The notes under the pieces were generated by a model. That model saw nothing but the letters and a program-made list of their open reading frames with translations, ran no database searches and was not told the origin of the DNA. Source: Dasypus novemcinctus (taxonomy: Eukaryota; Chordata; Mammalia; Cingulata; Dasypodidae). From it: 64,000 nucleotides of DNA. The DNA lies in NCBI RefSeq assembly GCF_030445035.2, contig NC_080676.1, positions 103,240,933 to 103,304,932 on the forward strand. The letters run 5' to 3'. The number at the start of each line of letters is the position of its first letter. Positions within the stretch are counted from its first letter, which is position 1. Shown piece by piece: positions 46,201 to 61,200 of this stretch. Position numbers and translations under genes: made by a program.

Positions 46201-49200
46201 AGGGGAGACAGGGACGAAGCCAAATCCATCCACGACCTCTCCTGATGCCCAGCCAGTCTCCCCCAGCTCTGTGTCACATAGACTGATGGTGAATGCTTTT
46301 CATCCTTACCTTAACTTTTTTTTAGCATTTATTTTTTTATTGTAATTTTTTGAAGATACATAGATCACAAAAAATGTTACATTAAAAAATATATAAGGTT
46401 CCCACATACCCCACCCCCCAACCCCCACCCCCACTCCTCCCACATTAACAACCTCTTTCATCATTGTGGCACATTCATTGCATTTGGTGAATACATTTTG
46501 GAGCACTGCTGAACCACATGGATTATAGTTTACATAGTAGTTTACACTCTCCCTCAGTACATTCAGTGGGTTATGGCAGGATATATAATGTCTAGCATCT
46601 GTCCCTGCCATATCATTTAGGACAACTCCAAGTCTCGAAAATGCCCCCACATCACATCTCTTCTTCCCTCTCCCTGCTCTCAGCAACTACTGTGGCCATT
46701 TTCTCCAGATCAATGCTACAGTTTCTTCTATTACTAGTTTTACTATTGTTTTATCATAGAATACCAGTAAGCCCACTCTAATCCACATTTTATTCCTCCA
46801 TCCTGTGGACCCTGGGATGGTGATGTCCTCTTCACCTCTATATCGAGAGGGGGCTTAGACCCACATGGTTGATGGATGTGATTCTCCTGCTTGGAGTTGT
46901 AGGCACTCTCAGTTCCCTGGTGTGGTGGTTGACCATCTTCACCTCCCTGTTAGCTGACCTGGGTTAAGTCCAACCAACTGGAGAGTAGGAGTTGCAACTC
47001 TGTTGAGGCTCAGGGCCCAGCTGGCACAGGTCCAGTCCAGAGATTCAAGTCTTCTGGGTATATACCAACCCCAGCGCCAACCACAGGTTCAGTAAAAGTA
47101 ACAGAAGAGGCATGTGTAGAGAGTTCACATCTGAGTCCAACTCCATCACACTCAGGGTCACAAATCCCAAAGTAGGATTCACTGACAATGCACTTAACTC
47201 CAGAGTCAACTCTCACAACTGTAGAACCTATGTGAGAGTCTCTGCAGCCCTCAGGAATACCAGTACTTGGTGTTGTATCTACTTTGGCTGTATGTGGGAT
47301 CCTGCTGAGGTGTGCATAAGTGCAACCGCTCTGATGACCTCCTGACTCTTTTTTGAAAACTCTTAGCCATATAAACTCATGTGCCATGGACAAAACCCAA
47401 ACTGCACAGCTTACTATTCAACATCCCCCTTCACAATCTGATTTTCTTTCCAATCAAATCACATGCTACTATAGTTCATTAAGTCTTGAAATCAGAAAGT
47501 TGGTCTCTTTAATAGACATAATAACTAGTACTTACTGAGTGCTTATGGTATGCCACTCATTTTGCTGAACTCTTTATTGACATTTTATTTTTACAACAAT
47601 CCTGTGAGCAGGTACTATTATGCTACTCCTGTTTATTGGATAAAAAAACAGGCTTAGAAAATGTTAAGTAACTTGCACACAGCTGGTAAGCTGCTGGACC
47701 TTGGATTTGAATCAGGAGGCCTAAATCCTTAACAGGGGCTCCTAACCTCAACACCTTCTTGTCTATCCCCATCTCCTCTCAATATACCATATGTATTACT
47801 TGTCCTGCTCTGATTTGGCTGCTCTCCCAATTCATGAATGACTTCCTTACATCCCCCCGCCTATTTTAATCCTCCTCATACTTCAAAGATCACTTGAAGA
47901 CCTTCTTAGTCTACAAAGCCTTCCGTGCAGAATCTAGCCACCTTAACAGTATCTTCCCCATTCAACTCCTGTAGGACTTAGAATCAAAAGTGCTCATTTG
48001 TCCCTTGGCATTTACTGCCTCATAATGTCATTCTCATTCTATGTACTTTTTCTCCTTAGCTTAATCAGGAATTTCTTGAGGGGGAAAGATTCTGGAACCG
48101 GGAAGGCCTGAACTTACAGACCTTGGGAAGGGCAACTTAAACCTTCTGAACTTCAGTTTTCCCTTATGAAACCAAGAATGCCAGCCTGTAAAGTTGCTGA
48201 GGGTACTAAATGGGATAACATATGTGTGTCAAGCATAGTACTCCATGTAGGTAGGAACTCACAAAGTGTCTTTTTTCCTTCCTTGCCTGGGGCCAAGTCT
48301 GTTACCTTTTCACTTTTGCATATAGCACTTTGCATGTAGTGGGTTCATTTAATTCTGAATGGTTTTCATCTAGAGAGAAATACCAGTATTTTTAGCTTTA
48401 GATTACTTCCTGGCAAATGACCATCTTATAAGGAGATGCTATATTGATTAATACACTGCTTTTAGCTATATAAACTACTATAGAAACAGCTACAGTTGTG
48501 GATTTTTAAAAAAGTTGTACTGTATTAAATAAGTAATTTGGGAATGAGTATTGAAAATGAAAATTTTACAACTATCTGGCAGGTAGATCTGGGAATAAGA
48601 TCAGTGGCAGATTATAGGTTTTTAGGTTACTGGCTTTGTGTCAATCAATTAAGCTCTGAAAAGCCACTGGTGGATATTATCGAAAAATTTTGTGGGTAAA
48701 GCACTAAAAGAGAAATGCATGCCAAAGAAATAGTCCAGAATAACTGTATCATCATAGGAACTGCATTTTTATTTTATTTTTTTTTGCGAATTTTTTTTAA
48801 TTTCTCTCCCTCCTCCCCCCAGTTGTCTGCTCTGTTTCCATTCGCTGTGTGTTCTTCTGTGACCGCTTCTATCCTTATCAGCAGCACCGGGAATCTGTTT
48901 TTTTTTTAATTTTTAAAAAGATTTATTTATTTATTTATTTATCTCCCCTTCACCCCCCAGTTGTCTGCTCTCTGTGTTCATTCGCTGTGTGTTCTTCTGT
49001 GACGGCTTCTATCCTTATCAGCAGCACGGGAATCTGTGTCTCTTTTTGTTGCATCATCCTGTTGTGTCAGCTCTCCTTGTGTGTGGCACCATTCCTGGGC
49101 AGGCTGCACTTTCTTTTGTGCTGGGCGGCTCTCCTTACGGGGCACACTCCTTGCACGTGGTGCTCCCCTATGCAGGGGACACCCTGCGTGGCTCGGCACT

Positions 49201-52200
49201 CCTTGCACGCATCAGCACTGAGTGTGGGCCAGCTCCACACGGGTCAAGAAGGCCCGGGGTTTGAAACGTGGACCTCCCATGTGGTAGGCGGATGCCCTAA
49301 CCACTGGGCCACGTCTGCTGCTTGTGTTTCTTTTTGTTGCATCATCTTTGCTGTGTCAGCTCTCTGTGTATATGGCATCATTCTTGGGCAGACTGTACTT
49401 CCTTTCGCGCTGGGTGGCTCTCCTTTCGGGGCACACTCCTTGCGTGTGGGGCTCCCCTATGCAGGGGACACCCCTGCGTGGCTCGGCACTCCTTGAGCGC
49501 ATCAGTATTGCGCGTGGGCCAGCTCCACATGGGTCAAGGAGGCCCGGGGTTTGAACCGCGGACCTCCCATGTGGTAGGTGGACGCCCTATCCATTGGGCC
49601 AAGTCCACTTGCCTGCATTTTTATATAGTAGCCCTCAACCAGAATTGGAACTCTGGGAAACCAAGATTAAATTAAGTGAGAGGGAAAAGTTTGTTATTTC
49701 TCACTCAACAAATTCCAGAAGTTGAAAATTGGTGGAATGTAGATTGTGTGGATCTATTAACTTTCTTAAAGCAACTGGAATTTGAATGTATTTGGGTGAG
49801 CATAGGTACTTCAGTTTGCCAAGTCCTTGCTATTCTCTATTGCCTTAAACCTGTTAACTGGCTTTAGAGTCTAAAGGCTGAGTTTAACTCAGTGGTGTGG
49901 TATCACTATATCACAAAAGCTATTTCCCAAAACTTACATGGGAGTAAGGCAAACTTCCACCTCTGAGTAGAAGTCTCATTGCCTCTTTTCATACCTTGTT
50001 TAATGAGTTCTTTAATCCTCCCTGGAGTTCCTACACCCAGATGCACCACACGCTTCTCCAGCAACTTTACTTGTTCCTGGATCTATTCCAAGGAGGAAGA
50101 AAAGGAAGAGTCATTAGAAAGTGCACTCACAGACCAATTTAGAACATTTTACATCACAGTTAAAAATGTTAAAAGGAGGAAAAGACTTCTGGGAAGATGG
50201 AGGACTAGAAAGACATGGGACTCTCTTCTCTCCCAGAGAAACAATAGCCGGACAGATAGAAATGGCCTGGAAAAAAATCCTCTAGGGTTTACGATACCAG
50301 GGGAAGGCTGGACAGTGCTCTGAAGAGAGTGGGACCGAGGAAAAGAATCACAAAGGCAAAACTGCATTAAAAGCTGCAGCTGTTACTGTTAGCAACCTCT
50401 CCCACATTAGAGACACTTCCAAATTTTTAAGGCTTGGGGCCAGCAATTACGGACAAAGGGGACCCCAGGGATCCATCTCCCCCAGGAAAGGGGAGAGAGG
50501 GACACAGCTTAAGGCTAACTCAGCTTTTGACCCAAAGATTTGGTCTGCTGTACCCCACGAGCCCTTCCAGGCCAGGTGGGGCTGTACCATGTTTGCCTTG
50601 AGGATTGCTCAGAACTAAAGAGATCTACTGCTAAAGATATCCAACCCTCTCCATCTCCCTCTACTAACCAGAACTGATTGTTGAGGACACAGAAGGGAGT
50701 GAACTTATTTCCTACCCAGGAAAAAGGAGGGGACTGTCAGCAAAGGTTGGAGTATTGTTTCTGAGAAAGTTTGAAATATGAGGCTCTTAGTCTCTAGGCA
50801 GGAACCTCTATCACATTGATGTGGTCTGTGTTGCAGCAAACACACTCCAACCAGGCATTTACCTGAGTGGTATGCCAAAGAGTGCCATCTGATGGCTGAC
50901 CAAGGAACTGCATATGAGGAAAAGAGGTTTTCTAGCCATTATAGCCTCCCTCCCCAAAGACCTAGGCAACCCATTACCGGGTCTAGAGCCTAGTTTTCAG
51001 CAGTTAACAGGGATACTCCTAAAGACCCCAAACAGGTTAACCAAGAAAGGAGAGCAGTTACACACAGCCTCCTGCCACTAAATCCCTATGAAAGAGAGAA
51101 ATTGAGCAGCCAAATAAACTCACCATCCTAATCAGATGCCTAGATATCAGCAAAAAATTACGAGTCATACTAAGAAAATGGATGACATGGCCCAAGAAAA
51201 GGACTATATCAAAGTCCCAAAAGAGATGCAGGATTTGAGACAATTAATCAATGAGCTACACAGAAATTTCGAAAATCAAAGAGTCAAAAGACAATATGGG
51301 GGAAGTGGACTTGGCCCAGTGGTTAGGGTGTCCATCTACCATATGGGAGGTCCGCGGTTCAAACCCCAGGCCTCCTTGACCCGTGTGGAGCTGGCCCATG
51401 CGAAGTGCTGATGTGTGCAAGGAGTGCCCTGCCACGCAGGGGTGTCCCCCGTGTAGGGTAGCCCCTCGCGCAGAGAGTGCGCCCTGTAAGGAGAGCCACC
51501 CAGCGCGAAAGAAAGGGCAGTCTGCCCAGGAATGGCGCTGCCCACACGGAGAGCTGACACAAGATGACGCAACAAAAAGAAACACAGATTCCCATGCTGC
51601 TGACAACAACAGAAGTGGACAAAGAAGAAGATGCAGCAAATAGGCACAGAGAGAGACAGCCGGGGTGGGGTGGGAGAAGGGGAGAGAAATAAATAAATAA
51701 ATAAATCTTAAAAAAACAGAACAAAACAAAAAAAGAAAGACAATATGGCTAAAGAGATAACATCAAGAAGACATTAAATTGAGAAATGTATGTTTTTATA
51801 CAACTGTGTTTTCTTATTTCTTAAATGTTTATATTTTCAATTCTTAAATGTACAAAATAAAGTAAAAAAAAAAGACATTGCTTATTTGGAGCAAGACAGA
51901 CTTGGCTTTTAATAAATGCTCATCTGCTTGTTTTCTTGTTAAAAAAAAAAAAAAGGAGACACTGAACAAGCACAGAGAAGAATTTGAAAACCTGAACAGA
52001 GCTCATGGGAATGAAAGACATGACAGGTGAGATAAATAACATATTAGAGATATAAGACAGCAGACTCAAAATCATAGAAGAGAGAATAAATGATACCAAA
52101 GACAGGACAGCTGAAATTGAAGAGAGAAAAGAATGGAAAAAAATAGAGCAGGGGCTCAGGGAGTTGACCAACACTAAATGCAATAACACATATGTCATGG

Positions 52201-55200
52201 GAATTCCAGAAGGAGAAGAGAAGGGAAAACGGGCAGCAAGTATTTGAGAAAATAATACCCAAATTTTTCCCAGCTCTCATGAAAGAAATGAACTTACATG
52301 TCCAAGAAGTACAGTGTACCCCAATCAGACTAAATCCAAGCAGAGCTACTCTAAGACACATAACATTCAGAATGTCCAAGTCAAAGTTAAAGAGAAAATT
52401 CTGAAAGCAGCAAGGGAGTAGCAAACCATAACATACAAGGGATGCCCAGTAAGACTTAATGCAGATTTTTCATCAGAAACCATGGAAGTGAGAAGACAAT
52501 GGTATGATACAATTAGGATACTGAAAGAAAAATTGCCAGCTGAGAATTCTTTAGCCAGCAAAATTTTCCTTCAAGTATGAGGGTGAGTTTAAAATATTCA
52601 CAAACGAATAGAAACTAAGAGAGTTTGCGGAAAAAAAAAAAAAAGTAAAAAGGAAATGAGGGCTATTCTTGTTTAGGGTCAAGTTATATGGCAAAGAAGG
52701 TTAACACTGCGGTGAAAGAGCATCTTCATAGAAAATGGATAAACACTTGAAGAATCCAGCTTCTGTACAGGAATTTAAGAGGATGGAGGAGTGATGACTG
52801 TGGTGGAGAGAGGTGGGTTTTTAGGAAAGAGGTAGGTATATGGAAGTGGAGGAATTCAAAGAAAACCAGGATGGCTGTTAAACATGTTATGTAAGGAAGG
52901 CATCAAAGAAAATGCTCACTAAGGAAATCAGAGGATGAGGGGAAAAGCCGAGGCCCAGGATTGGCCCTTAGAAATTGTTACAGAAGTCTTTCCAACCCCC
53001 ATCAGAAACCACAGGCCATTGATTACCTTTATGTGCTTTGCAAATAATTTCATAACTTTTGTGTCTCCTTTAAATGCTGTCATTGACCTGAGAAAGGAAT
53101 AGATTAATGTATGAGAGAGTTCACTTATTCCAGGCAAGATGACTACTTACATAGTATGTCTTGCTTTATTGCAAAGAATATGTGCATATGTGTGGTATAT
53201 AGACACATATGCAAACTTTTTTAAGATTCTGGAGTGAAAGTGGGGTGGCCTTTTATTCAGGCATATATCTCTGTTGGCCTCTAACTTTCCTTACCAGGTT
53301 AACCTTACTTGGGCTATGCTGATTACCAAAACATATGTATCTACGCTTCCCTTGTAAGACAGAATTTCTGTATTTCAGGTCTTTGGCAGATAATATATCT
53401 TCAAATAGTATAGTTGTCATAAAAAATTTGGTTTTGAGAAGTATTTTAGAGCAATGATGTCAGTCTATGTTCTGTGGAGCCCAATGACATCCATAAAGGT
53501 CTGTCTGTGACTATAGGAGGTGGGGGGAGATGGCCTTCAGTCAGAGCAGTCCCACTTTTGTCTACTTTACAAAGTGAACTTCTCTGTAAAATTTTATATA
53601 TGGAAAGCATTCTGCTAAGGAAGAGAGGCGAAGGAAGGAAGGGGAAAAAAGGAAGGAGAGGAAGGAGAAAAACCACTGCCACAAATGAAGCCTGCAGAAC
53701 TAGAGGTGGGATTATAAATGAAGCAATCTAGGAGGCAGGAGTGAGGACTGAGAGGAACTAGAGAGTATATGTCCTGTTACAGGGGTCAACAAGTTCAGAC
53801 AGTTACTATGATGTGAGGTTATGGGCTCAACGTTACAAAACCATCTGATTTTTAGAGATGCCAGAAATCTAGATTTGTATGTGTGAAAATTATTTTAAAT
53901 ATTATGTATTTAAATTCTTTAGATACAATATGTTTGTAGAGTCAATTAAGTCAATTCACAACCTCTGGTCTACAGGATAGGTAATCAGTTTGGTTTCTTG
54001 GCATTCAAAATTCCACATCTATTTAGATCAATCCAGATTGGTAGCCCTGTGGGTCAGACTATGTTGGCTGGTATCTTACACAACTGTCTTTACTAACATG
54101 GCTTTGGCAGTAGGCCCCCAGCCTGCACTGAGGGATATTCCACATCAACTGCCTAATGTCTTTATTGTAGATATGATATTGAGGATGTTGCCACTACGTC
54201 ACAGTGAGAAAAGGTATGATAGTTAGAGAACTTAAAAAAATTTTTTGTAAACCCAGAGAATAAAATGAATGTGGCAACTGTTTCCTAAGTGTTGGGTCAC
54301 AGCTGGGGCCATCTCTGCAATTGAATAGGACCTTATGGAGGTGATTTGAGCATCAGTCCTAGCTGGCTTCATCTGATTTTCTGATTGCTATTTTTCCTTT
54401 GCTTCCATTTCACCAACTATATTATATTTGTTGCATGTGTTTCTTATGCATATCACATCAAATTCTGTCGTTTTTCCTCTCTGAAATGGTTCCCTTGTCT
54501 GTTTTGCTTGTTGTTTTTACACGTTTGTACTCCTTGTCTGTTTGTTGTTTTTGTTCATTGTTCTTTTGCTCATTGTCTGTTTTCTGGTTTTTGTTTTTTT
54601 TTAGGAGGGAAATGGGAACTGAACCCAGGACCTCCCATGTGGGAGATGGGCATTCAACTGCTTGAGCCATATCCATTTCCCTCAAATTCTGTTTTGAAAT
54701 GAAGTGAGTATAAATTACACTCTTTGTAACTGATGTTTGGGGAAAGACCTAACATGGGAATACTGCTTGGGAACACTACTTTTCTTTATATATAATTTTT
54801 ACATTTTGAGAAATATTATTAACCAATAGGAATATGTGAGTGTGTAATAGTGAATCATGCTATATACAAGTCCTGCTGCACTCCAGTTTTCACTTACATA
54901 TAAGCTTTTTCCATAGCAAGGTTAATTGGGAAGACAATTTAGGGGAGAGATTTAATATAACACAACATTCTCAAGAGAACAAGTCTTATAAAAGTTAGAA
55001 TTATTAGAATTATTCAACAGTAGTCTTTATGAATAGGGTTCGTTGTACCTTCTCCGAATTCCCCTTTTGCAAATCACCTAACCTTGAAATGGATCATAAT
55101 ATTACTGGGGACAGAGAAAAATACTGAGAATTGGTAAATGAAGTGTGACAACATGGTGCTTTTATGCCCCTAAAAAGGAATTTATGTACAGGAAAAGTTC

Positions 55201-58200
55201 TAATCAATTTGACAACTTGTTTTTAAGAGACCACCTCTTTGTCATTAGCATTTGAATGTGAAAGGAGTTCTAAGTTGGTAGTTTTGAAAGCACTGCAAAG
55301 TCAATGCAAACTCCTGTGATTTCAGGACCAGCAACCACAGCAGCCCAGAAGCATTTGGAATCTTGAAGGTCAATTATGTTTAGAACAGAGGTAGTTGAAA
55401 GAAATACTCTTTTTAGTAAAAAGTGGATATGTGATAGGATTCATTGTAAGTGCCTACATAGGGAAAGGAGGGTTTGAAGGACTACTAACAAAGCTTAACA
55501 TCTCCTTTTCAAATTCATGATTAGATGAGTTCATTTAGAAAAGTTGATGTTAACTAACTACTGAGTGTCTACATTTCTACTTTATTCTATTTGACCAAGT
55601 AACTTATTTTTTCTTGACTTGGATTTTCCTTTGTTTTGTATTCTGTCAAAGCCTGGTCCTGCACCTGGCTTCTGAAGAGGGCTTATTCTGGAAAATCCCA
55701 TCTTATTCTTTTGGCTCTTTGAAAGTTGAATGTTACCACTGACCCAGTAGGAGCCTTTTTTTTTTCTTTGTATAGAAACTGAAATGGTATGTGAGAGCAG
55801 TTTGTAAAGCACTGACAGCTTATCTTCAAAACATAATTTTTATATTTAAAACTTTGCTCCTTTTGGAGTTTATCTTAGTATAAGAAGTGAGATATAGATC
55901 CAACTTTATTTTTCCAGATGGTTACCCACTTGTTCCAACATCATTTATTAGTCAATCCATCTTTCCCTACTGATTCATCACTTTAGCCCTGTGCTACATT
56001 TTCATACCCTTTTGGGTCTCTTTCTGAACTTTTGATCTGAAATAGACCACTAAGCTGTCTGTCATACATGAGTCAATGTCACACTGTTTTAATTAAAGAG
56101 ACTTCATATGTGCTTTTTCTTCTTTTGTTATATAATATGAGAGGGTAGTATATTCTGGTTAGAATTCTTTTTCAGAATTTACCTGGCTATTTTTTCTTGC
56201 ATATTTTCTATATGAACTTAGAATTAGTTTATCTATTTGAAAAAGAATTATTTTGGGATTTTTTTCAGGAATTTGTGACATCAGTAGATTATCCTAGGGA
56301 AAAAATGACATCTCTACAATGTTGAGTCCTATTCAAGAATATAGTGCACCTTTTTGTTTCTTCAAGATCATCGATGTTCCTCATATGATGTTATGTTTTC
56401 TTTATATAGACTTTGTTAAGTTTATCCTTAGTATTTTATCTTTTCTTTAACTATTTTACTTTCATTTTATTTTATTTTACTTTTGAGGTCCTGGGGTCAG
56501 GGGTTGTATGTGGAAGCAGGCGCCAAACCAATGAGCTACAATGACTCCCCTGAGTTGTTTTTTGTTTGTTTTTTTGTTTTTAGGAGACACTGGAAACTGA
56601 GCCTGGGACTTCCCATATGGGAAGAGGTACTCAACCACTTGAGCCACATCCACTCCCCATCTTTATTTTAAATCAGATCCTTTCTTCCATTTTTTCTTCT
56701 AACTGGTTGCTGCTGGTATCATCTCCCTGCTTTTACACTTGTCCCCTACAAAATATATTCTCTACATAGCAGCCAGAGGGACTCTTTAAAATGATTATTC
56801 AGATCATGCAACTCTTCTGCTCAAAACTCTCCCAAGGGACCCATCTCAGGGCCTTCTGCATTTACTGTTCCCTCTGCCTGGAACACTCTTCTTCTAGACA
56901 GCTGTTTGGCTCTCTCCTTCACCTCATTCTAAGTTTTCATTTTCTTAGAGAAACTTTCCTTGACCACCCTTTAAAAAGTAGCCCCTGTTCTTTTCTATCC
57001 CTGTGGCATGTTTTATTTTTTTCTTTACTTAACTTCTTACTACCTGCCATTATAATGTATTTATTTGTTCATTGTCTGTCTCCCCCACTGGAATGTAAGC
57101 TCCATGAGGAGCTTTACATTACTAAATCTTCAGCACATAAAACATATTAGTTTTGCACACATCAGTTACTCAGAAAACACTTATGAAATAAAATAGATGA
57201 AGTTTCCAACCTAATGATCTCCAGGGCTCGGATGGCAGAACTGCAGATGATCAGCATCAGGACTGATTTCTTATCATTGTGGTTTTTCCGAAGTTTTACC
57301 CACTTAGGGCAGACTGGATAAAAAAGCACATAAAGTATTACTCTAAATATAACAAAATAGCACCTCCAAAGTTGATATTCTCTCTAAATGCTTCTTTGAT
57401 AGGGTTTAAGCAAAATAAAATATAATGAGCATTTCTAGACCCATTCTTTGGTTATTCTAGATATTTGCTTAAAATGTAATATCACTAATAATTAAAATGT
57501 AATATCACAAAATGTATAATATGCCTAGTAGCTAAATGGGGTTAGTTTTAGAACTCAGTAAAAAAGTTTGGGATAATACATTTCAGTATTTCAATTATGT
57601 TTGGCACTTGAAGGCAAGTTGACTGAAAAGAACTCTGATTCAATAATGCTGAATTTTAAAGGGACACTCAGCATAAGATATAAAATGGAATTGACATTTA
57701 ACTAATAGCAAACACTATTAACTAATAGCAAACACAACTAACTGTTAACATTGTGCTAAGCACTTTTTATCTTTTTTAGTCCTCATAATCCAGTGAGGTT
57801 GATTCTCTTATTATCTATATTTATATTTGCTGAATTTGAGGCTGAGAAAGGATAAGTAACAAGGGCACCCAGCTTAAAAGTGGTAAAATTGGTATACAAA
57901 TTAGTTGGCTATGTTTTGAATTGCTTAGAGTTTGAAATAAGAATATAAGTTTGTACATCTAAACTATTTAATTGTCGGCTACACATAAATGATCACATGA
58001 TATGAATAACCTACTAGTTATTCTTGGCTGCACTAATAATCAATACAAATTGAAAAGGTTAAATTAGAGTGACCTTACAATAGCCATGTTCTGAGTTCTG
58101 AGTATGTGAACAGAATTTCAGAATATCACAACTGGAATAGAGATCACATGGTCTAATTTCCTTATCTTTCAGATAACAGAATCCAACCCCAGGGAATACT

Positions 58201-61200
58201 CAGTGACTTGGCCCAGATCAAATAGCAAATTCCTGGAGCGCCTGAGACTAGAACACTATTCTTTGGATACCAAAAACCAAATTCCCAAACTCTGTGCAAA
58301 ACCAGAATAAATATACTAGATAAAAATTAATATTCAAATACCTCTATTTAAAATCCATTTAAGAGTCATAAACTAGAATACAGGTTATGAGGAGCTGGAG
58401 TGAGGGTAGAGAATGGGGAGATAATGCTTAATTGGTTTAGAATTTCTATTTGGGGTGATGGAAAAGCTTTGGTAGTGGATGGTGGTGATGGTAGCATACT
58501 GTGAACATAATTAATAGCACTGAATTATTTATTTGCATGAAACCATACGCAAAGGGAAATTTTAGGTTGTATATATGTTACTAGAATAATTTTTTTTAAA
58601 AAAACCCCATAAAGACTTTATAATACAAAGAGTGAGCCATAATGTAAACTACGGATTATTAATAGTACAATAATAATAATATTATTTCATCAATTGTAAC
58701 AAAGATACCACACTAATGCAAGGTGTTAATAATAGGGGGGTTATATGGAGGGTTTATGTTTTCTGCATACCTACATCTAAATAAATATATAAATGATCCA
58801 TTTAAGATGGAAACTTTTGATTTTAAATGCAGTTCTGAAAGTTTTTGTCTTAAAGAGACAGATCTTACTTTTTTTTAATGGAATAATAACAACTTGGTAA
58901 TAATTTTGAAAAAATCAGAGTTTACTTACTTTCTTTTAGGTATGATGAAAGACTGTGAGTCAAGTCATTGGCCTTGAGGAAACAGGAGTCTAGAAATATA
59001 AGAAAAATGCTTTGTAGAGAATTCTACAAACACATACAACCAAAATAAACTAAATATGAATGGTGTATTCTTGGTCAAAATTATAAAACATTCGTGAAAT
59101 GGGCGCTTATTATATGTTTTAAAATGTTTTCTAGTATTTAAAATTACAGCAACAACAAATAAACTTTTAACCTTCCATTGAGCAGTCCATAATTTCTTAG
59201 AGTAGTAAAACTGACGCTTATATCAGTGTAATAATGAACATCTTTTAAACCACAGAACAGGTAACTTACAGAGACAAAGCTGAAATGGCTAACAAATCCA
59301 TGAATAGATGTTCAATCTCACTATTCATGCAAATGCTTAGAAAGATGTATACTATAAATATATCAAGAACATAGGGTGAATGTAGGTGGAAGTGTAAAGT
59401 GGTATAGATATTCTGGAATGTACTTAATAAAATTAAGATATATATAACCTATAATCTAGTGATTATATTCTTAGGTAAATAATACAAAGAAATTTTTGTG
59501 TGGTTTGTAAAGGGACACACACAAGGCTATTTATTTATTGGCATTGTTTGTGAGAGTGGGGAGATGGAAGCAATATAGGTGACCGTATCTGGGAAAATGG
59601 ATAAATGATATGTGGCAGATGAAAACATTGGAATACTGGGTAGCGTTTAGAAGCAACAAACCAGATGTACATAAAACCATCTATGCATACCAAAGAAGTG
59701 TTAAGTGAGGAAAGAAACAGAATGAGAGGTTCAGCATAATATAAAATTTAAAATGCACACTCATAAAACAACATGACATTTTAAAAGTAAACATATATTT
59801 AAAAGTATATATCAACACATTAGAGTGAATGATTAGAGGGAAAGGAAAATGGAGTGTGGATTGTGGAGAAATGGGAATAATACAATAAAACACAACACAA
59901 TGTAATTACACATTGTACAACACAATATAACATGGTCTAGCAACTATGGATTATGAATAATTTTATGTTTCAGATGTAAAAAATGCATGATTATCTTCCT
60001 AATTCATTCTACAAGAAAAAGTTTGTCTATAAATACAGTAGAGTGCTAGAGAATAAACCATTACTAAATTAAATGAAATTCATGTTGTTACCCAGTACAT
60101 ATAACTCATATTATGAGTAACTGATTTCAAAGTTGCCTCCTTTCCTTTTGTGGAAACTTTGATGATCTTTCAAACTATAATTTTCCAAATCTAGACATGA
60201 TCAGAATCACAGAGAGCTCTATAAAAAATGCAGATTTCTGGGATGGACTCCCTTTTGATTAGTGAGTCAGAATCCCTTTGAAGTGGGCCTGGGAATCTGT
60301 TTTCTTTTTCTTTACTTTAAAAAAAAAAAGTTCCTGGGTGATTCAGTTGCTCCTATCCTTAGGCATTTAGGAACCACTGCTTTAAACCACATTGCAGCTC
60401 TGAAGAGGAGAGCTTTGAGTCTAACTAGCCCTGAGCAACTCCTGCCTTAAAACTCTGATAAATGCCCCTGTGTATGACATTAACATGTACAGTGCATACT
60501 ATTAATTGAAAAGACATGTTTCTGCCCTACAGACACAAACAACCCCAAATAAAAACCAAGTTGGATTCTTGGCAAACTTTTATTATTTATATCCACCTTA
60601 TATTTATGTCCCTTCCTGAGATTGTTTCAAATAACCAATGGCATCTTCCTCCCCCTCACCTAGCATGGACTTTGTCTTTGGCTTAATCAGTGTAGTGACT
60701 GGGGCATTTTCTCCAAAAACTTTCTATGATGCTCTAGTTTTTTGTGTCTCATAATGGCCTAATTTATTAACTGAAAAAGAAAACCTATATATTTTTTACT
60801 TTAAGCATACTTCTAACATATATTTCTTCCTCCCTAAACAACCCATGCCCTCACATTCTAATCTAATTGTATTAATGAATTCTAAAATAACAGTAATATA
60901 ACACAGACTCACTATGGAAATCAAATGACTCCTTAAAGATTTCTTCTGACCTTGATTCTACAATTCTAGAGATCCATGACGAGAAATCCATGATTAAAAA
61001 CAACGACGACAAGGGTTAACAGTAAAACTAAGATGCTTATTAAGGCTAAAGTTCTTGTCTATAAAGGATGAGTAATCAATGTATCAAATCTATTTTTTTC
61101 AATGTATTCTTTAGGTTTAACTTGTTTCCTTAATAGGGATTCATACTCCTTGAAGTGTCTGCTTAAAAAATGCACACTCAATAATCAGCCTTTAGAATAA

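Noticed and set aside
48849-49496. 215-codon plus-strand frame, the second longest in the window
   Set aside because: It runs through two nested SINEs; similarity to the other SINE-derived frames explains it.
49983-50323. 114-codon plus-strand frame
   Set aside because: It overlaps the CMSS1 exon on the opposite strand and then an L1 5' UTR.
55582-55812. 76-codon minus frame considered as an extra CMSS1 exon
   Set aside because: Phases of the flanking CMSS1 exons already join perfectly, and no similarity is seen.
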